Assembly (NCBI GenBank): GCA_036768485.1
Contig: JAVLUZ010000149.1
Location: forward strand, 248,001-312,000
DNA from: Mermis nigrescens
Lineage: Eukaryota > Nematoda > Enoplea > Mermithida > Mermithidae
Length of the DNA stretch: 64,000 nucleotides
Direction: 5' to 3'
Made by a program: the position numbers and the translations under genes. Shown piece after piece: positions 25,101 to 34,828 of the stretch (the stretch's first letter is position 1; every line of letters starts with the position of its first letter). The notes beneath the pieces were generated by a model. That model did not search any database, was not told the DNA's origin, and saw only the letters and a list, made by a program, of their open reading frames with translations.

Positions 25101-25485
25101 GTAACCATAAGGTGGTGTTAGTTTCGGACTAATGCACGGGCATGGGTAAAAAATAAATTGGTCGTTAAGAATAACAACTACATGGATCACATGTGAAAAA
25201 ACCTTTTAAACATTGTGATGATAAAGAGGCCGAAAAGTGCAGAATCATGAAGTCCTTATAGAATGCGTATTTGAAGCAGATAGCAAGGTATTCAATCATT
25301 CAGCTAGAAGCTCCGTTGTGATATAGAAGTACCATCTGACATGTATGTAGTGGATTTGGAGGTCTAGATCCCTAGGAAAAAATGGGCAATTTTCTGTGGG
25401 AAATGAGGCAAAATGAAGGCTCACTTAACTGACCCTCCCCCAGATCGGCCATGCTTTGCGTATTCTTGACTTGAACAAAAGCATA
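19118..25485. other. Long AT-rich region, nothing supported apart from one family B fragment
   Basis: Open frames up to ~125 codons occur on both strands (for example near 19.9 and 21.5 kb), but they overlap in antisense, lack splice context and resemble no family. A G-rich family B fragment lies at 25352-25465. This stretch is strikingly poorer in transposon signatures than its flanks. Confidence 0.4.
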
Positions 25486-25507
25486 AAGCCCGGTTCAGAA
25501 GTAAAGG

Positions 25508-25672
25508 TCTGCGATATCGCCGATTTTTGTCGACGATATCGCCGATTTCGGGAATCGGCGATAACGCCGACGAAAGTCGGGAAAGTCGGCGATATCGCCG
25601 ACTAAAAATCGGGAAAATCGTAAGAATCGGCGATATCGCCGACAAAAATCGGGAAAGTCGGCAATAGGTACA
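25508..25672. repeat. GGCGATATCGCC array, left arm
   Basis: There are four copies of a ~37-bp unit built from the palindrome CGGCGATATCGCCG and an AAAATCGGGAAAGTCGG spacer. Confidence 0.85.
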
Positions 25673-26057
25673 TACATGATGACCAGCGCAACAGAACATA
25701 CACAAATTCCAGTCAGATCGATTATCAGGATGGTCTTCATACACACCCTCCCCCGCAAAAACATTTTCGCTACCCGCGAAAAATTTTTCACCATTTTTTT
25801 AAATTTTTTAATTTTTATCGTCTAGAAAGAAAGAACATCGTGAGAAACATCGAAAAACAGCTGTTTTAACGCGTACCCTTTATTTTAAGCCCAAAAAGGG
25901 ACTTCAGAAAAAATGTTTGCTTATATGTGCAGAAAAAGTCAGTTCAGTATCACCTAATTAAAATTCATGACGTAAGATAGTAAGCAGTATAGTTTTTCCG
26001 TACTCGCAGCTAAAAATACGTAATATGTGTTAAACAATAGGATTTGTCATGGGTAAC

Positions 26058-26358
26058 GTCCCGGGTGACCGACAGTCACGGGTGACCGACAGTACCGGGT
26101 CACCGACAGTCCCGGGTGACCGACAGTCCCGGGTCACCGACAAATAGTATAAAAATGGATCTGTCAATCAAAAAGTTCCCGAGTGACCGACAGTACCTAC
26201 TGGCCGACTGTTCCGAGTGGCCGACAGTCCCGGGTAGCCGACTGTACCGGGTGGCCGACAGTTCCGGGTGGCCGACCGTATCGGGTGGCCGACAGTCCCG
26301 AGTGGCCGACTGTACCGGGTGGCCGAAAGTCCCGGGTGGCCGACACTGTACCGAGTGA
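26058..26358. repeat. 17-bp minisatellite GTCCCGGGTGACCGACA, left arm
   Basis: About fourteen units with G-A/G-C alternation (GACC versus GGCC) are interrupted near 26145-26180 by a spacer containing TCTGTCAATCAAAAAG. That spacer recurs inverted at ~27290-27315 in the right arm. Confidence 0.9.
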
Positions 26359-26542
26359 TTGATAGATGGCATAAAAATTCCCAAATGACCCGGTTGTACT
26401 ATTACTGTGAATATATGTACATACGTACGTATGTATGTATGCACGTACATTTTTTCAAAATCGAAATACGTAATTTTTTCATTTTCTAAGAATAGCAATA
26501 AAGTTTTCACTAGCATAAATGTGAATAAAAACTTATTACATG

Positions 26543-26735
26543 CAGGGGCGGATTTAGGGGGGGGCGGGGAAGGCGGCCGCCCCCCATAGGCCCAAAATAG
26601 TGCGCAAAATTAAGCATTTTTGAGCGATTTTTAACGATTTTCGGGTTAAAACGGCTAATTTTTCCGCCCAAGTCAGGATTCCGCCCCCCACTTAGGGGTA
26701 CCACCCCCCTTAGGAAAATCCTAGATCCGCCACTG
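26543..26735. mobile_element. hAT MITE, ~190-bp GGCGGATTTAG family
   Basis: The TIRs are CAGGGGCGGATTTAGG and CCTAGATCCGCCACTG. Perfect target duplications ATTACATG lie at 26535-26542 and 26736-26743. The interior is G/C-rich at both ends with an AT-rich middle. No coding capacity. Confidence 0.95.
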
Positions 26736-26831
26736 ATTACATGTACATATTGTATATAAACTTATTAAATGTACATATTTAATATAGGATATCAAAAGTA
26801 AAAATTTTGTATCAAAGATTCATTTTTGTCA

Positions 26832-26992
26832 CAATAAGTTTAAGTTGGATAGCACTGAACAATAAGTTTAAGTACATAGGATAGCAGTAATTTAGTTTAA
26901 GTAGGATAGCACTAAATAGATTTAAGTAGGATTGCACTAAACAATAAGTTTAAGTAGGATAGCTACAATAAGTTTAAGTAGGATAGCACTAA
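26832..26992. repeat. ~27-bp minisatellite (GTTTAAGTAGGATAGCACTA)
   Basis: About six imperfect units of AATAAGTTTAAGTAGGATAG followed by CACTA lie between the two foldback arms. Confidence 0.8.
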
Positions 26993-27189
26993 AATATTAC
27001 GCATTTTAAATAATAGGCCTTTTTTACAAAATCCTGCATGTTTTAAATTTGCTATGAATTCGTATAAGCAATATTATCGCATTGGTAAAACTATTTATGT
27101 GCATAAATAGGTACCTGCTTGAAAAAACATATATTCTGAAATCATTAGTCAGTTAGGAATTTTTATGTCAAACCTATTATTATACCACT

Positions 27190-27394
27190 TGTCGGCCACC
27201 CGGGACAGTCGGCCACCCGGTACAGTCGGCCACTCGGGACTGTCGGCCACCCGATACAGCCGGCAACCCGGGACCGTCGGCCAGACGGGAATTTTTTGAT
27301 TGACAGATCTATTTTTAAAACCATTTGTCGGTCACCCGGGACTGTCGGTTACCCGGGACTGTCGGTCACCCGGGACTGTCGGTCACCCAGGACA
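27190..27394. repeat. 17-bp minisatellite, inverted right arm
   Basis: Units read TGTCGGCCACCCGGGAC, the reverse complement of the left-arm array. A matching interruption with TTGATTGACAGATC falls near 27300. Confidence 0.9.
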
Positions 27395-27518
27395 CAATCT
27401 TTGTCATGTAGTCAGGCAACTAGATTGGTGGTACCTCTATATACTTTATGATGATCTTCATGAACAGCTACGTGCTTAAGTAGACAACTGCATACCTAGC
27501 GCATACTTCAATGCACCA

Positions 27519-27735
27519 AAAATCGGCGATATCGTAGAAAAATAGGATGGGTTCCTATTCTTACGATTTTAGTCGGCGACATGGCCGACAAAAATCGAGA
27601 AAGTCGGCGATATCGCCGATTAAAAATCGGTAAAATCGTAAGGATCGGCGATATCGTTGACAAAAATCGGGAAAGTCGGCGATATCGCTGATAAAAAATC
27701 GGGAAAATCGTAAGAATCGGCGATATCGCCGACAA
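27519..27735. repeat. GGCGATATCGCC array, right arm, part 1
   Basis: About five GATATC-centred units of the same ~37-bp type are present, some mutated (ATCGTTGAC, ATCGCTGAT). Confidence 0.8.
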
Positions 27736-27760
27736 AAATCGGAAAAGTCGTAAGACTCGG

Positions 27761-27975
27761 CGGATCTAGTATACAATTTACCCGCCACCGTTTTTTAGCC
27801 GATTCAAATAAGCTACATTGACCAACACTGTAGATTCAAATAAGCTACAGTGACCAACACTATTTTTATTGATGCGAGTCAGAACGTGTTTGATAATTTT
27901 TGTGTAAAGTTTGGTCACTGTAGCTTATTTGAATCGGCTAAAAAACAGTGGTGGGTAAATTGTATACTAGATCCG
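27761..27975. repeat. 64-bp inverted arms around an 87-bp loop
   Basis: Arms at 27761-27824 and 27912-27975 are near-perfect inverse copies (CGGATCTAGTATACAATTTA at the outer end). Part of the arm (ATTCAAATAAGCTACA) is repeated again in the loop. GATATC units flank both sides, so this hairpin is embedded in the array. Confidence 0.85.
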
Positions 27976-28066
27976 AATCGGCGATATCGCCGACGAAAAC
28001 TTGGGAAAATCGGGGCACTTCTGAACAGGGAAAAAGTGTCGGCGATGTCGGCGATATCGCCGATTT
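27976..28066. repeat. GGCGATATCGCC array, right arm, part 2
   Basis: Two full palindromic cores and partial units precede the terminal GTACCGGGCTT end. Confidence 0.7.
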
Positions 28067-28085
28067 TTACTTCTGTACCGGGCTT

Positions 28086-29584
28086 AAGCAACACAAATCA
28101 GGTGATTGCATGGTTACAATTAAAATTCAGATATTTAAAAATTCCAGTATAAAATCCAGAAAATACTACTGCTGAAAAACAGCCGAGTTCTAAAAGTCCC
28201 CCTGCAAAATAAGAACTAATCGTCTTTCACTACTTTAAATCTGCTATTTTCATAAAAATATAATTTCATCCTGATAACTACTAAAAGTTTATCATTTTAG
28301 GTTTATCACAAGCACGTTATTAGGCCCATATTCAGGATTCACCCAAAGGAGCTGAGCTGATCCGAGATAAATTGGTTTGTCCACATCAGAATCGTAATTT
28401 GAGCTTATGGAAAAATTTCTTCTATAAATTTGCTGCGAAAAGTGTCGTTTTTGGTCCCGTTTGATGCCAAAGTATGAAAAACACTTTACGTATGGCGCGA
28501 GGCACCGAAAATTTGATGATTTTATTACAAAGATACGCAATTTTTCTATCTTTCCATGCAATATATTACCTTTCAGAAATTTTCCGGCCAAGGAGTGACC
28601 AGCCGCCCCTTAAATACGGCTCCGCTCCTAAATGCATAATGCACGTTAATATGAAGTAAAAAGTGATCAGGAAATCATCTGACTCGTGTATTAATGTGAA
28701 TAAATTTTTTAAATCCGATTTTCATTGAAGCCGAATTCTGCCCAGTACTCTTGCATTTCGCAACTTCGTCATTGAACATGGTTATTTTATAAATTTTCTA
28801 ATGCTTGAAATTCTCATAATGCAAATTAGTATAACAATATTACAATGCTAAATCGAGGCCACATTTAAGCCACATCAAATTTTCATCAGAATAACTGCAA
28901 ATTGTTGATGCTTCACGCCGTATATAAACTGATCCTCTGTTTTGGCTCAGATACGATAAAAACGTACGACATCCTAAATCAGAATCGTTTCAGTTTTTTC
29001 TTAAATCGTTCAAAACCTACACTTCAATAATTTTCCTGGTAGTCAATGCTTTAGCTGCGTAATCTCAGCATGAATGACTTCTTTTACAGTAGAAGTCATC
29101 CATTTTATGCCAAGATAATTGTCTTTTTAGAAAAACAATAAGAAAATTTTTTACGAAAAATTCGTAATTTAATAAAATGCGAAACCCATGAAAAATTTCT
29201 GATACCTTTAAAACATTGGATACGGTCCTATTCATAATGATAATGACAATCTAATAATAATATTGATAAACCGGTAATGTAATAGTAAGAATAAAAGTAA
29301 TGATATTATTTTTATAAGTTGTGATGATTACGTACGATCAAGCTATAATTGTCTAAAACTTAATCAACAAGTAATAAAAATAACAACTTTGATGACATTA
29401 TTAAAGTCTTTCTTACTTAAATAGAGAAAAAAGTACGAAATAATTCTCGATTTCTACCGAATTTTTAAAAGATTGCAGCTGGACAAGAAAATAGTGACTG
29501 CAGTGCACGAAAAAAGAACATACTGAACACGAATCTGTTGGTTGGTAACAATAGAAAACCAAAAAAATTCACGGATGAAACTAA
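28086..29584. other. Non-coding, one dispersed repeat
   Basis: The block at 28441-28625 matches the block at 53248-53440 (shared TTACAAAGA and TTTTCCGGCCAAGGAG segments and a GGCGCGAGGCACC hairpin variant). Nothing else is recognised. Confidence 0.45.
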
Positions 29585-30007
29585 GTCCAGAGAAACTTTA
29601 ACGCGTCCATTGGCAGCAAAAAAATTGACGCATTGTCGGGTCTCCGTTCTGTTTGCAAGTTATTATTTGTTATACTGTCAAAAAAAGTATACGCGCATAA
29701 TGAAGATTTAGTTAGCAGCATAAGGTCTTTTGTCCCTGGCCCGCCCGAAACCACCGGCTCTCTACTTAATTTGCGCACAAAAGCGACATTTGGAGAAAGT
29801 TTCGAGGTTGATTTCACGCCGAGTGCCGCGTGCAAACAATATTACAATGTACAAAATGCAGTCGTTGATCTTTTAAAATGCAGCAGCGTAAGCGAAAACC
29901 AACGAAATACGTTTACGTTCGGATTCGATACGTTTGCACATGGAGTTTTTGTGCTCTGTATAAGCGCACTTTTTATTGTAATTATACGCAGACTCGTCGT
30001 TGAGTAG
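29585..30007 (+). CDS. Unrecognised open frame with C-terminal membrane segment
   Basis: The frame is open for about 140 codons and is GC-richer than its surroundings. A possible acceptor (AAGTCCAG at 29590) would start it as RNFNASIGSKKIDALSGLRS. The only near-start triplet further in is TTG, so it is more likely an exon than a complete gene. It ends with a hydrophobic segment GVFVLCISALFIVIIRR-LVVE that could be a tail anchor. The antisense strand is also open for parts of this range. I do not recognise the family, and an old pseudogene or chance frame is possible. Confidence 0.3.
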   Translation, partial: VQRNFNASIGSKKIDALSGLRSVCKLLFVILSKKVYAHNEDLVSSIRSFVPGPPETTGSLLNLRTKATFGESFEVDFTPSAACKQYYNVQNAVVDLLKCSSVSENQRNTFTFGFDTFAHGVFVLCISALFIVIIRRLVVE

Positions 30008-30729
30008 CAGATGTTTCCATACCGTAACTGACCAAATGTCGCAGTGAGGATTCTGTTGTCTCAAAAGTAGATGCCTCATTCTGCCCATTGCATTATTTTA
30101 TTCACTTATTTGATCCAAAAGTGGAAAGTGCAAGTGTGGTTCGATTTTAATGCCCTTGGACTCATTAATCGCGCGTAACGAAAGCGAGATTTCGATCTGT
30201 ATGCATACATTTTCCTTTTGAAATTCACAAATGAATTCTTTCTGTATGTATATATACATTTTTCCTTTGAATTTCACAAATGAATTTTTGATTTATAATT
30301 GTTGCCAAAAATATCATTTACAGGTAATGAATAGATTAAAAGTTTCTAAGCATTTTTTGGATTGTATAATGTAGAATGAAAAGAACACTCTGGGTCCTCA
30401 ACGATAGCATTCTAGCTTGACCTAACCAGAACATGCATGAAGAACTGCGACACAGACTAATCGTGAGAAGTTTAAAGAGGCTTATTTTCATTTTATTCAT
30501 TGCAAAATGGTCTGCTTTGTTTATGGAAGTAATATTAGGACAACGGTCGAAAATCTTCAGTTTCTGTAAACTTGATCGTCTAGTAGACTAATCAGATTGA
30601 GAATTAAACTAAAGATATGACTCAAGCACCTAGCAAATCGAGGTCATCGTGCACAAAAATATGATAAAAGCATGGATGCGTCACAATTGTTAGTCATAAA
30701 GAAAGCCAGCTTAGTTATATTGCAGCGAC
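30008..30729. other. Non-coding, nothing recognised
   Basis: A short tandem (CTTTCTGTATGTATA and a similar line) occurs near 30190-30300. Otherwise nothing. Confidence 0.4.
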
Positions 30730-30970
30730 CGTGCCCCATCTGTTCGAATGTCCCATTTCTTCGAACGTCCCACCTCTTCGAATGTGCCGCCTCTTCGAAG
30801 GTCCTAACTCTTCGAATGTCCCATCTCATCGAATGTCCCTCTTCGAAATTTTCATCTCTTCGAATGTCCCACCTCTTCGAAATTCCTACTTCTTAGAATG
30901 TCCCATCCCCATCTCATCGCATGTCCCATCTCATCGCATGTCCCTTCCCATCGAACGTCCCACTTCTTGG
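30730..30970. repeat. 17-bp minisatellite GTCCCACCTCTTCGAAT
   Basis: About 14 units include variants with CATCGAATGTCCC and CATCGCATGTCCC. The TTCGAA core is palindromic. Confidence 0.9.
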
Positions 30971-31516
30971 AAAATCCGAATTTATCACCTAGCGATTCAT
31001 GCTACCTCTTTTGCGTGTTCCGCTTTTTTGTCTTATTTTTCAGGGTGATAATTATATGTTTTCGAGATGTAAATCTCCAATGGGCATTAACAGACTGTAA
31101 ATTTTCTTAGTTTTGTTTCTGAAGAACATGGTTGCCGCGGCAGAAATATGTGCGTTATGAAGATATTAATGTTTTAAATGCAATCACAGTTTTTATCACA
31201 TTGCAATAAGGTTTGTGGTCTTGCTGTCATAGGAATAATTAACGAAGTTATAATGCCATTTAATTTAAGAAAAGGTGTTTTACTGCTCAAAATGAAATCA
31301 GTTGTTTGGGGGTGCACGGCTCCTTAATTGTATAACATTTGAAAATCTGAAATTATGAAAACTAAGTCATGACAAACCAATGAACCGAAATTTAATCATG
31401 AAAGGCAGCATATTGCTGACAACAAATTCGTGTCTATCCAGTCAGATTCACTACACATTGTGGATATCTTTAAATTTCAATCAACAGAATATCGAAAACG
31501 TTCGTAGAGTTTATGC

Positions 31517-31802
31517 ATTCGAAGAGGTGGGACATTCGAAGAGGTTGGACGTTCGAAGAGATGGGACATGCGATGAAAAGGTATTGTTTGAGACAATTGT
31601 TTTCATTTTATGTCATTATTCCAAGAAGTGGGACGTTCGAAGAGGTGGGAAGTGCGAAGAGGCAGGACGTTCGAAGAGATAGGTGGGACATTCGAAGAGG
31701 TGGGATTTTCTGTCTTAGTTAATTTTATTACAGCACTTGTGAAAAAGAGACGTTCGAAGAGGTGGGACGTTCGAAGAGATGGAATATTCGAGGAAGTGGG
31801 AC
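31517..31802. repeat. 17-bp minisatellite, inverted arm (GAAGAGGTGGGACGTTC)
   Basis: About 12 units are in opposite orientation to 30730-30970, in clusters separated by unique sequence. Translation products rich in WDVRRDG and similar are by-products of the array. Confidence 0.9.
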
Positions 31803-32677
31803 TATTCCATTGCAATGAGTCATTAATAAGGCTAAAAATATATTACAAGACTGTTGATGTCGATTTTTTCAAAGTTTCAAATCCTTGAAAATTTCATGCG
31901 CTTCGCGTCGAATGTTTATGAATTATCTGAGTTTCTCCTCGGAGTGATAACAAGGTCAAGAACTTATGTATTCATGAATTGATATCTGGAACAAAATGTT
32001 GTTTCTAAGAATCTGGCCCTGGTGCAAAAGCGTGTAAATGATGGTAATTTCATTTGCATGCGTGCAAATGGGAATCAAGCAAAAGACCATTTGACCCATG
32101 AAAAAAATCAACATGGAAAAGAGTACCAGAATCAGTTATCTATCCTCGTATAAGTTAACGAACAAGTGTTAAGGGAACCCGTTTTTACGTTTGATGAACG
32201 TTCAGAATTGCGTTTAAGCTAGGTATGTAAAAATCTGTATGTACATACACATACAAACCACATTTTCAGAAGCACTATTTGCAGTACTGAATTGAGAATA
32301 CCGAACATGAAGTAGAATCAAGGCAAACATTAGTAGGTAACTCTAGAACGGATGAATGTGTGGAACTGTATTTTACTTAATATAGTGTTTGATGATTGAT
32401 GATAAAAACGCACTTACTGTAATGTCATTGCCTATTCAACCAGTAACTATAAACTACAGCAAACGGACAAAGTAAAAAGTGGCAGATGGTCCAATAAGCA
32501 GCAATGAAAGCATTCTGTACTTACCTCATTGTGTTAATGTTTTGGTTAGTTTATTCCCGTATTCCGTAGCGATGCTGCGGTTTGCAAAAACGCGAGTACT
32601 ATCCGTACGGGCTTGTAAGCTCTGTGTCGTCAAAACGTTTAAATTTTCTAGCCGATCTGAGTAGGCAACTTACAAAT
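31803..32677. other. Non-coding, hairpin motif only
   Basis: A GCGCTTCGCGTCG motif at ~31899 is followed by a TTTATGAATTATCTGAG context resembling other hairpin-motif sites. Nothing else is recognised. Confidence 0.4.
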
Positions 32678-32940
32678 AGCAAAGAAAAATGTTCTGACGT
32701 AACAAAAAAGGACGAATATACTTCGAATTACGCATCATTAAGGATATAAAAGGAGGCAGGGGACTAGGGAAAAGTCACCTACGCCTGTGTAAGTTGTAAG
32801 AACACTAAAAATTATACTTCCGCTAAAAAACGCAAAAAAATCGAAGTAAATTGCGGCCTGTAGAAGGAGTTGCACCTCCGACGTAAAATAACTAAGTTAA
32901 AAAAGCAGCGATTACTATTTAAAAACGACATAATGTGCAT

Positions 32941-34365
32941 CAGAGGCGTAGCCAGGATTTTGGTTGGGGGGCATACAAAAAAATTTTTCAAGACTTCTTT
33001 TGCACTGAATGTTATTAACGCTATGTATAGTAAAATTGATTTTTTCTGCCTTTAGTAGTGCTGCCTAGGTAATTTATGAGTTTCTTACAATCAAAATTAT
33101 AAAAAGTGTAAAGCGGCGCGAAGCGCCGAAAATTTTTAAATTTTTACGCTTTTCATGTAGAATTTTCGGCCTTTTTTGACAAATAGTTCGGACTTCGGAA
33201 ATCGGCGAATCACATAGAAATTAAGTAATTTTTCACCGCCCTTAACATTTTGTAGCTCTGTGAATACTAATAGTCTGAGAGAGTAGAAAATTATCAAATT
33301 TGTACGAAACAGTTTTGACAATTCAAGCTTCTAACAAGAAAACTGAGAATTACTCAGTATGAAGATATTTTGACTGATTCAGGCTTTCAAACGCAATGCT
33401 GGAGCTTTACAAAAAGAAAGAACAATAACTGGCGGCACTATGCGCCGGAGAATTTTGACGCTTTTGCTCTTTAAACATAATTTATAACGCTTAAATCATA
33501 CAGAACAAGCAAACTGATTCCAGCGCGAAGCGTCGGAAATATTTGTAACTCTTTTACCCTTTTTGTCCTCCCAAAAATCTCGTTGCACACGTACAGCAAG
33601 ATTTTACGACTCGGGGGTCTAGGATGGCGCTTCAAGCGCCCTCAGCAGGGTCCGGGGCAGATTCCTGAAAATTTTGTAAAAAAAAGCACTTTAATGTAAA
33701 ATAGTAACGTTAAAATTTTCGTGAAATCGGCCAAATTTTGGTTCTGAATTAAGCCTGAAAAACTTAAATATCGCACAAAACTTCTGCGCTAAAATGCGTC
33801 TTTTGACCTCTGCTAAGAATATAGCGCAGCAACTGGCCGCTGCCAACAAGATATAGAAAGATCTATCAATGAAAATTTTGTTCTTACTGTTTTTAGGCCC
33901 ATTTGTGGCCTTCTTATTAACAAAATGTACTTCGGGAAACAGAAACTGCGCAAAAACACAAGAAAATTTGACCATTCCTTTCATTTAAAAAAAGATTGTG
34001 TTCTTTTAAAGAAAGACAAACAAAGCAGAGAATAGACAAACTGGTAGGTACATAATCATTTTCACACTTTTATTATTATGCTTAACAAGCATGCGCAGTT
34101 TCATTCAATGATCAAATAGTGCGTTGAATCACTAAAGTGGTGTAAAGTGATGTATTATTTTAGCTGATTCAAGCTTTTTAACTCATTGGATCTGTACATA
34201 ACAATAAACAATAACGACCCAGTGCGAAGCGCCAGAAAATTTGTACGTTTTTGCCATTTTGAACTTAAATTATTTGGACACAATTATTGCACCAGAAAAA
34301 TGAACAAAATTTCTGAAAAATTTCGGGGGGCATATGCCCCCAATGCCCCCCTGGCTACGCCCTTG
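32941..34365. mobile_element. hAT-type non-autonomous element, ~1.4-kb family
   Basis: It starts CAGAGGCGTAGCCAGG and ends CCTGGCTACGCCCTTG. Perfect 8-bp duplications ATGTGCAT lie at 32933-32940 and 34366-34373. It lacks the MITE found in the sister copy, giving the empty site. No transposase frame is present, although it is long enough to be an internally deleted autonomous element. Confidence 0.93.
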
Positions 34366-34828
34366 ATGTGCATTTTCAAGTTAACATGGCATGCATTACT
34401 ACTGGGCTGCAATTAACAACATTGTGCGCTTGTCAAAATTCATTTATCAAACCCTTGACGATTAGCTAAATATTAGTCCTATATATTGAAAGATAAATTT
34501 GATATTGATAAGTTATTAACACATCAAAGTCATTATCATGATTATTAATATAATTAACGATTATTAACACACATCAAAGTCTCTTCAATCTCTTATATCC
34601 TGAGCCAGTGAACAATGTTTTGTGAAGGCACGCTTTTTTCAGAAGCCGCAGAATATACTTTGATTTTCTGCGTTTTTTAGCGAAGTCTATTTTTCTAATA
34701 AATTCCTACAAATTTCACAGACTTAGGTGACTTTTTCCTAGTCCTCTCCTTTTATGTCCTTAATGATCCATAATTCCAAGTATATTCGTCCGTTTATTTC
34801 ATCGGAATGTTTTTGCTTGCTAGTACCT

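Larger units (their letters stand above)
25486..28085. mobile_element. Foldback-like element with minisatellite arms
   Basis: The outer ends are inverted: AAGCCCGGTTCAGAAGTAAA at the left and TTCTGTACCGGGCTT at the right. Inside these are GGCGATATCGCC arrays on both sides. Further in are 17-bp arrays in opposite orientation (26058-26358 and 27190-27394). The centre holds a hAT MITE and another minisatellite. No transposase frame is seen; the open frames come from the arrays. A second TIR-like block (ACTTCTGAACAGGG near 28015) suggests more than one insertion event. Confidence 0.6.
30730..31802. mobile_element. Foldback-like element with 17-bp arms
   Basis: The left array (30730-30970) has units GTCCCACCTCTTCGAAT. 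The right array (31517-31802) has the reverse complement, with GAAGAGGTGGGACGTTC as its unit. About 550 bp of unique DNA separates them. The arms can pair over ~240 bp. The right array is broken by short unique segments near 31580-31620 and 31710-31745. No transposase frame is present. Confidence 0.65.

Noticed and set aside
26100..26516. Long open frames on both strands across the 17-bp array
   Set aside because: They are translations of a tandem repeat, with strings of VADSSGWPTV-like units. No start context, no family, and equally open on the opposite strand.
25508..28066. Repeat-spacer pattern considered as a CRISPR array
   Set aside because: Units are imperfect, spacers are themselves repeats, there are no cas genes, and the context is clearly eukaryotic.
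30672..31888. Open frames rich in SNVPSLRMSHLFE and KRWDVRRDG
   Set aside because: Products of the 17-bp arrays read in several frames, not genes.
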